This document shows, piece after piece, positions 14,277 to 18,672 of a stretch of DNA of 18,672 nt (its first letter is position 1; each line of letters opens with the position of its first letter). The notes below the pieces were generated by a model, which saw only the letters and a program-made list of their open reading frames with translations, was not told where the DNA came from and made no database searches. Source of the stretch: CAYMRB01 sp964392615 (GTDB lineage: Bacteria > Planctomycetota > UBA8108); the NCBI GenBank assembly GCA_964392615.1, contig CAYMRB010000176.1, forward strand, positions 1-18,672, written 5' to 3'. Position numbers and translations under genes: made by a program.

Positions 14277-15758
14277 ATGGAAATCCTGCCGTTCTTCGTC
14301 CTCGCCGTTCTGGCGATCGTGGTCATCCTGCCCCTCGCCTACCACCTGAACGCCAAGGCTGGTGAGGCCTGGGCGGACGCGGCGCGGCGGCTCGGTATCG
14401 GGTACGACCCAGGCGGGTTCGCGCGTGGGCGGAGCATGACCGGCTCGATTTCCGGCTGCGGCGTGACCATCGACACGTACAAGCGGTCGAGCGGCAAGTC
14501 GTCGACGACGTACATGCGGTTTCGGGTGGCGCACCGCCACGGGCTCGGCCTCGGCCTGCGGCTGACGCGCGAGGGTTTCCTGAGCGGCGTGACGAAGTTC
14601 TTCGGCGCGCAGGACGTGCGCACGGGCGACGCGCGCTTCGACGAGGCGGTGACCGTCAAGGGGGCCGAGCCGCGCGCGATCGTCGAGTTCCTGACCCCCG
14701 AGCGCCGCGTCCGCGTCCACCGCGTGCTGTCGTCCTGCGATGGCGCCGTCATCGACGACGGCGGCATCACCTGGTCGCGGCGCGGGGTGCTTCGCGACGC
14801 GGAACGAATCGTCCGGGTCGTCCGCGTTCTCGTGCGGACGTCCACCGCGCTGACCGCGGATCCCGGCGCGGATCCCGACGCGCTCTCCCACGCGCTCGAC
14901 GAGCGTTGGGAGGGCAGGCCACAGGCGGCGTTCGACGTGATCGAGCGCCGGGTTCGCCGGCGACGGCGCGCCGAGCGATCCTCACAGTCGTCGAAGCCCG
15001 AGCGGACGCGGCGGCAGCGACCACCGCGGGAGCCATCGAGGCCCGAGCCGCCGCCGCCGGAGCCGACGCCGGAGCCACCCGAGCTCGAGCCCGCCGCGGT
15101 GCCGATCCCGGTGCCCCCGATCCCGGCGCCCCCGACGCCGGAGCCGCCGGAGATCGAGCCCGTCGCCATCGAGGTCGAGCCCGAGGGCCCCGACGTCGAC
15201 GAGGACCTGGCCCGGGGTGAGCTCCTCTACCTCGGCGGGCGGCGCGAGGAGGCCGCCGAGGCGTTTCGCGACGCCCTCGAGTCCGCCCCGGAAGATGCCG
15301 AGATCCGCGCCTGGGCGGAGCACGCGGCCGCAGCGCCCGGCGCGCCCACCCAGGATCGTGACGCCGAGGAGGCCTCGCCGCCCTCGCTCGACGTATGCGC
15401 GGTCTGCGACGGCCTCTTCCGCGAGGGACGCAGCTCGATCGACGCGCAGCAGGAGTTCGAGTCGCGCTACGCGGGACAATCCGTGCGGTGGACCGGTACG
15501 CTGCGCCGCGCCGAGAAGTACTCGTTCGACTTCGTCTTCGGCAGCGAGCCCGGCGGCAAGGCCGTCCTCGAGGTTCATGAGGTCGCCACCTCGGTGTACG
15601 GCAACCGGCAGGTCTTCGCCGTCGTGCGCTTGCCCGAGGAGTGCGTCGCGGGCCTCCAAGCCCGCCGCGGCGAGACGGTCACGTTCGAGGGGCGGTTGTC
15701 CGGAATCGATGCGATGATGCGCAACCTCTACGTCGAGGACGGTCGCCTCGTCGACTGA
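14277..15758 (+). CDS. Membrane-anchored protein with Pro/Glu linker and C-terminal OB-fold-like domain
   Basis: This protein has 493 aa. Residues 4-23 form an uncleaved-looking membrane helix (LPFFVLAVLAIVVILPLAYH). Residues 28-225 form a domain beginning WADAARRLGIGYDPGG with a GSISGCGVTIDTY strand, of no family I can name. Residues 226-250 are strongly basic. Residues 250-305 are a Pro/Glu-rich linker (PEPPPPEPTPEPPELEP). Residues 310-352 look like a single TPR-type helix pair (ARGELLYLGGRREEAAEAFRDAL). Residues 370-493 carry CAVC and an OB-fold-like pattern (QSVRWTGTLRRAEKYSFDFVF, then ETVTFEGRLSGID), similar to tRNA_anti-like domains. The start ATG follows GAGGT at 14267-14271. The gene is divergent from the Pup-like operon and may share regulation with it. 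Function is unknown. Confidence 0.85.
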   Translation: MEILPFFVLAVLAIVVILPLAYHLNAKAGEAWADAARRLGIGYDPGGFARGRSMTGSISGCGVTIDTYKRSSGKSSTTYMRFRVAHRHGLGLGLRLTREGFLSGVTKFFGAQDVRTGDARFDEAVTVKGAEPRAIVEFLTPERRVRVHRVLSSCDGAVIDDGGITWSRRGVLRDAERIVRVVRVLVRTSTALTADPGADPDALSHALDERWEGRPQAAFDVIERRVRRRRRAERSSQSSKPERTRRQRPPREPSRPEPPPPEPTPEPPELEPAAVPIPVPPIPAPPTPEPPEIEPVAIEVEPEGPDVDEDLARGELLYLGGRREEAAEAFRDALESAPEDAEIRAWAEHAAAAPGAPTQDRDAEEASPPSLDVCAVCDGLFREGRSSIDAQQEFESRYAGQSVRWTGTLRRAEKYSFDFVFGSEPGGKAVLEVHEVATSVYGNRQVFAVVRLPEECVAGLQARRGETVTFEGRLSGIDAMMRNLYVEDGRLVD

Positions 15759-15819
15759 CGAAGCTGTGCCGACGAGCCAGGCGCCGAACCGACGGCGGCG
15801 CATGACTCGTCGCAGAGCA

Positions 15820-15835
15820 CGAGAACCGTTTCTCG
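15820..15835. terminator. Candidate small hairpin between convergent genes
   Basis: CGAGAA (15820-15825), loop CCGT, TTCTCG (15830-15835). It lies in the 97-base gap between the stop of the OB-fold protein gene and the stop of the PPC-repeat gene. There is no T-run, so its termination activity is uncertain. Confidence 0.3.
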
Positions 15836-15855
15836 ACGCGGAAGGTCCGTCGCTG

Positions 15856-18378
15856 TCAGTCGCCGCACCCGGCGTACGATGCGCAGCCGAGATCGCCCGG
15901 CGACCCCGGCGCGTCCGGGTCGGCGCCGCAGCTCGCACCGTCTCCGGGCGGTCCCGGGGAAGCCGGCGCGACGCCGCCCTGGAAGAGGTACTGCAGCACG
16001 ACGACGCCGTCCGTCAGGTTCGTGTCGCCGTTGTTGTCGACATCGGCCGTCTCGAGGCAATCCGGCGGTGTCCCTCGCTGGAAGAGCCACTGGAAGATGC
16101 GCACGGCATCGTCGATTTCCAGGCGTCCATCGCCGCCCGCGTCACCGCGGAAGAACAGCGTCTCGCCGGTGTCGGTCGTGACCGACAGCAGGTACGCGCC
16201 GGCGTCGTCCGGGTTGCGGCAGGAGATGACGATCGAGTATGCCCCGGGGTCGAGGCTGACCTCGAGGCACGCGTCGTTCGTCACGACGTCACGGCAATCG
16301 TCGTTGAAGTCGATCTCGTCGCAACGGCGGTCGAAGAGCGCGACCGACGCGTCGAACGGAGCGCCCTCCAGGCTGATCGTTCCCTGGAACGGCTCGGTCA
16401 GATTGAAGCCGACGACATCGACCGGCAGGCCATCCGGAAGCGTGCACTCGGAGCCGGGGAAGAAACCCTGCACCGATTCGTCGGGGCGGATCGATCCCGT
16501 GCGACACTGCAGGCAGAACGACTCGCCGCCCGCGCAGGTCACCTCGATCGTGAGGTTGCCCGCGATGTCACCACCGCTGTAGCAGCTCGCGCCGATGTAG
16601 TAGACGCCCTCGGCGACATCGATCTCGAGGTGCGAGTTGAGCCCGTCGCCACCGTCGTCGTCCCTTCCGATGAGCTGACAGTCCGCGTCGTAGAAGTAGA
16701 GGTACGTGTCGTAGTCGCCCATCAGGTCGATCACCATCGGGCCCGCCGTCGTGACGACCTCGTAGACGTCGATCAACCGGTTCCGCTCGTCCGGCAACAG
16801 CCTGCAGCCCGACTGCGGGAACGTCTCGGCGAGCGACTCGCCGCAGCTCACCACTCCCGCGACGCAATCGCCGCCGCAGAGGTCGAGGCCGTCCGCGCAG
16901 GTCACCTCGAGCGTGAACGTGCCGGTGGCGGCTGGAACGGTGCTGCTGACGCCGACGTAGTACGTTCCCGACTGCACCAAGCTGACCACCGAGGTGCCGG
17001 AGGCGAGGGGCGTGCAGAGGTCGTCGTAGAGCACCACGCGCGGCGCGAAGGCATCCGTGGTGATCCGGACCGTCAGCACGGTCCCGTCGTCGGGGACATC
17101 GAGTCGATACAGGTCGACGTTCAGAAGCTCCTCTCCGCAGGGCGTGCTGGGGAACTCGCCGTCGACCGTGTCGTCGCACGCGATGGTCTGGACGACGCAC
17201 GGATCTCCGCAGACCAGCGGGTCCGGAGCGTCGCCGCAGTCGACTGTGAGCGTGTAGGTGCCGGCAGCGCCCGGAGCGATGCTGGTGACGCCGACGTAGT
17301 ACGTGCCGGGCGTGAAGACGCCGTTGATCGCGCCGCCGGCGGCGACCTGCGTGCAGAGCTCGTCGTAGAGAATCAGGGTCGTGTCGAAGTCGCCCGCGAG
17401 CGTGATCGCGAGGAGGCCCTCGTCGTCACCGACCTCTAGCTCGTGGAGGTTGACCAGCTGGTCGCCTTCGCGTCCACAGGCGGTCTCGGGGAACGCGCCG
17501 TCGATCGACTGGCCGCATTCGACGGTCCCGACGATGCAGGAGGCCTCGCAGACCAGCGGATCCGGGGCGTCGCCGCACGTGATGTCGAGCGAGATCGCAC
17601 CGATCGCACCGGCGGCATACGAGCTGACGCCCACGTAGTACGTGCCCGCGGCGAGGTCGTTGGCCTGGATGCGCGAGTTGAGGCCCGGACCACCGTCGTC
17701 GTCGAACGCGATCTGGTTGCAGCGCTCGTCGAAGAGGTGGAGGTACGTGTCGAACTCCGGCGAGTTCAGGTTGATCCCGACGCGCGGGGTCGCGTCGTCG
17801 AGCACGAAGCCGTAGAGGTCGAGTCCCCGCTCGCGATCGCTGACGCACTCGGTGCGCGGGAAGGTGTCGTCCACCGGCTCCTCACAACCGACCGTGCCGA
17901 CCTCGCAGTCCGCGCAGCGATCTACCGGTTCGCTGCACGCGGCCGCGACAGTGAATGCGCCCATCCGCTGGGTCGTTCCGTAGTGGGAGCACGCGACGGA
18001 GTACGAGCCCTCGTCGAGGGTGACTCGCAGTCGCGAGTTGAGGCCGTCGCCGCCGTCGTCGTTGAACGCGATCTGGTTGCAGGCCTCGTCGTAGAGGTAG
18101 AGGTAGGTGTCGAAGTCCGGAGAGGTCAGGTCGATCACGACCTCGGTCGGCCCATCGAGCGTCAGCTCGACGAGTTCGGCGAGCTTGCCGTTTTCGAGTG
18201 TGCAGTCGTCGGCTTCGAGCATCGAATCGACGGTGGCGTCGCACTCCAGCGCGTTCTCGGGGGGGCAGTCATCACAGACGGTCTGAGCTCGTACCGGGCT
18301 CGAGGCCGCAGCGAGTATTCCGACCACGGCCGCGACGACGATGGATGCGCTCACACGGCGACGTTCGGAGGTCGTCAT
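15856..18378 (-). CDS. Secreted protein with six PPC-like repeats and a C-terminal dockerin-like pair
   Basis: This is an 840-aa exported protein. Residues 1-31 form a signal peptide (ASIVVAAVVGILAAASSPVRA). Six tandem units of about 110-120 aa follow (roughly 46-148, 157-268, 281-381, 394-494, 505-615 and 625-735). Each has the bacterial pre-peptidase C-terminal (PPC) pattern: (F/Y)DTYLYLYDE.C at the centre, a Ca-like DDDGG.GLNSR motif in units 1, 2 and 5, then GTYYVGVSS and a closing Cys. Residues 742-767 and 777-802 are paired EF/dockerin-like motifs (RGDAGGDGRLEIDDA and DVDNNGDTNLTDG), followed by the Pro/Cys tail. No peptidase or other catalytic domain is present, so it is probably a binding or surface protein. 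The ATG at 18376-18378 is chosen for the signal peptide and the preceding AAAGGGAGAA. Cysteines are regularly spaced, suggesting disulfides. Confidence 0.92.
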   Translation of the reverse strand: MTTSERRRVSASIVVAAVVGILAAASSPVRAQTVCDDCPPENALECDATVDSMLEADDCTLENGKLAELVELTLDGPTEVVIDLTSPDFDTYLYLYDEACNQIAFNDDGGDGLNSRLRVTLDEGSYSVACSHYGTTQRMGAFTVAAACSEPVDRCADCEVGTVGCEEPVDDTFPRTECVSDRERGLDLYGFVLDDATPRVGINLNSPEFDTYLHLFDERCNQIAFDDDGGPGLNSRIQANDLAAGTYYVGVSSYAAGAIGAISLDITCGDAPDPLVCEASCIVGTVECGQSIDGAFPETACGREGDQLVNLHELEVGDDEGLLAITLAGDFDTTLILYDELCTQVAAGGAINGVFTPGTYYVGVTSIAPGAAGTYTLTVDCGDAPDPLVCGDPCVVQTIACDDTVDGEFPSTPCGEELLNVDLYRLDVPDDGTVLTVRITTDAFAPRVVLYDDLCTPLASGTSVVSLVQSGTYYVGVSSTVPAATGTFTLEVTCADGLDLCGGDCVAGVVSCGESLAETFPQSGCRLLPDERNRLIDVYEVVTTAGPMVIDLMGDYDTYLYFYDADCQLIGRDDDGGDGLNSHLEIDVAEGVYYIGASCYSGGDIAGNLTIEVTCAGGESFCLQCRTGSIRPDESVQGFFPGSECTLPDGLPVDVVGFNLTEPFQGTISLEGAPFDASVALFDRRCDEIDFNDDCRDVVTNDACLEVSLDPGAYSIVISCRNPDDAGAYLLSVTTDTGETLFFRGDAGGDGRLEIDDAVRIFQWLFQRGTPPDCLETADVDNNGDTNLTDGVVVLQYLFQGGVAPASPGPPGDGASCGADPDAPGSPGDLGCASYAGCGD
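16159..18243 (-). repeat. Six tandem PPC-like coding units
   Basis: These are six diverged units inside the secreted protein, each starting near a CxxC-type region followed by (V/S)(D/E).(F/E)FP...C and ending with (L/T)(E/D)(V/I)TC. Units 3 and 4 lack the DDDGG.GLNSR loop and are the shortest. Similarity is clear in protein and looser in DNA, indicating older duplications than in the OB-fold repeats at 476-1762. Confidence 0.85.
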
Positions 18379-18411
18379 GGTTCTCCCTTTCGCCAGGGGT
18401 TTTTGCAGATA

Positions 18412-18455
18412 CGCCACCGCGGCCGGCAGCGGTGAGCTGGCCGGCCGCGGTGGCG
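18412..18455. promoter_or_regulatory. Large perfect GC hairpin between two dockerin-tail genes
   Basis: CGCCACCGCGGCCGG (18412-18426) is perfectly complementary to CCGGCCGCGGTGGCG (18441-18455). The stem can extend by CAGC/GCTG with one bulged base, leaving a five-base loop. On the minus strand it lies about 70 bases after the stop of the partial gene and about 33 bases before the ATG of the PPC-repeat gene. There is no U-tract, so it may be a factor-dependent terminator, a processing or stability element, or a 5'-leader structure. Confidence 0.55.
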
Positions 18456-18526
18456 GTCTCGACCGACCCTGCGGCCGCGTGAGCCGCCGCGAGGTTGATC
18501 GAAAGGTACGGATACGGAGCATTGCG

Positions 18527-18672
18527 CTACGGGCAGGTCTGGGCCTCGCAGCCGAGCGCCAGGTCGGCTGGATCGGTGCTCTGGCCGCACTCCGGGAAGG
18601 GAGGCGGAATCGCCGGGCCACCGAGGAAGTTGAAGTTCAGCGTGTAGATCGCGTCACCGACCTGACCGACGA
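18527..18672 (-). CDS. C-terminal end of a dockerin-tail secreted protein (partial)
   Basis: This is a minus-strand frame open to the right edge of the window, ending in TAG at 18527-18529. The 48 visible codons, the first incomplete, include GDAIYTLNFNFLGGPAIPPP and end ADLALGCEAQTCP. This is the second EF/dockerin-like motif plus the Pro/Cys tail, as also seen in the other two secreted proteins here. The rest of the protein lies beyond the window. It lies upstream of the PPC-repeat gene in the same direction, and could be a tandem paralogue or an operon partner. Confidence 0.8.
   Translation of the reverse strand, partial: VGQVGDAIYTLNFNFLGGPAIPPPFPECGQSTDPADLALGCEAQTCP

Noticed and set aside
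15020..15200. GC-rich tandem DNA repeat (gagcc/gccgg units)
   Set aside because: It is explained by the coding of a Pro/Glu-rich linker in the membrane-anchored OB-fold protein; no regular period beyond codon use.
15766..17439. Long plus-strand open frame of 557 codons across the PPC-repeat gene
   Set aside because: It is antisense to a clear repeat protein with signal peptide, and the translated product is Arg/Val/Asp-rich noise.

Overview
The window is GC-rich, gene-dense bacterial DNA that most resembles a planctomycete or a close relative. This rests on family knowledge rather than a search. It carries three secreted proteins with paired Ca-binding, dockerin-like EF motifs followed by the Cys/Pro-rich tail (LF.GG..PP.PGP..CG.DP) common in marine Planctomycetota. 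It also has a protein in which a DUF3352-like body is fused to a pseudopilin-like domain. No rRNA, tRNA, CRISPR array, transposase or phage gene is visible, and no gap between genes exceeds about 245 bases.

Layout. 125-2815 (+) is a secreted multidomain protein: dockerin-like pair, two tandem OB-fold-like repeats, Ig-like, TIG and lamin-tail domains. 2853-3986 (-) is an exported HEAT-like protein. 4142-5974 (+) is an ABC-F ATPase, followed by 6047-6703 (+), a DUF6891 lipoprotein. 6763-7248 (-) is an SRPBCC protein. 7435-9711 (+) is the DUF3352-like/pseudopilin fusion. 9721-10065 (-) is a small membrane-anchored protein. 10295-11080 (+) is a ZIP metal transporter. 11081-14033 (-) is a three-gene operon: a Pup-like small modifier, a PafA/Dop-family ligase with a membrane insertion, and a spermidine-synthase-like SAM-binding protein. 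14277-15758 (+) is a membrane-anchored OB-fold protein divergent from that operon. 15856-18378 (-) is a secreted protein with six PPC-like repeats and a dockerin-like tail. 18527-18672 (-) is the C-terminal end of another dockerin-tail protein.

The most interesting part is 11081-14033. A 66-residue charged protein ending in Gly-Ala-Glu lies directly upstream of, and in the same reading frame as, a 633-residue Pup-ligase homologue. The homologue keeps the family motifs GLETEY, ATPEC, KNN.DS, GCHENYLV, a GDS..S motif, IQREY and PPQDTRA..RG. Between GCHENYLV and ISRQ it carries about 110 residues with two strongly hydrophobic segments, where ordinary PafA has roughly 25. No proteasome subunit, proteasomal ATPase or second PafA/Dop gene is in the window. 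Together this suggests a membrane-associated pupylation-like (UBact-like) conjugation system. Because the modifier already ends in Glu, it should not need deamidation.
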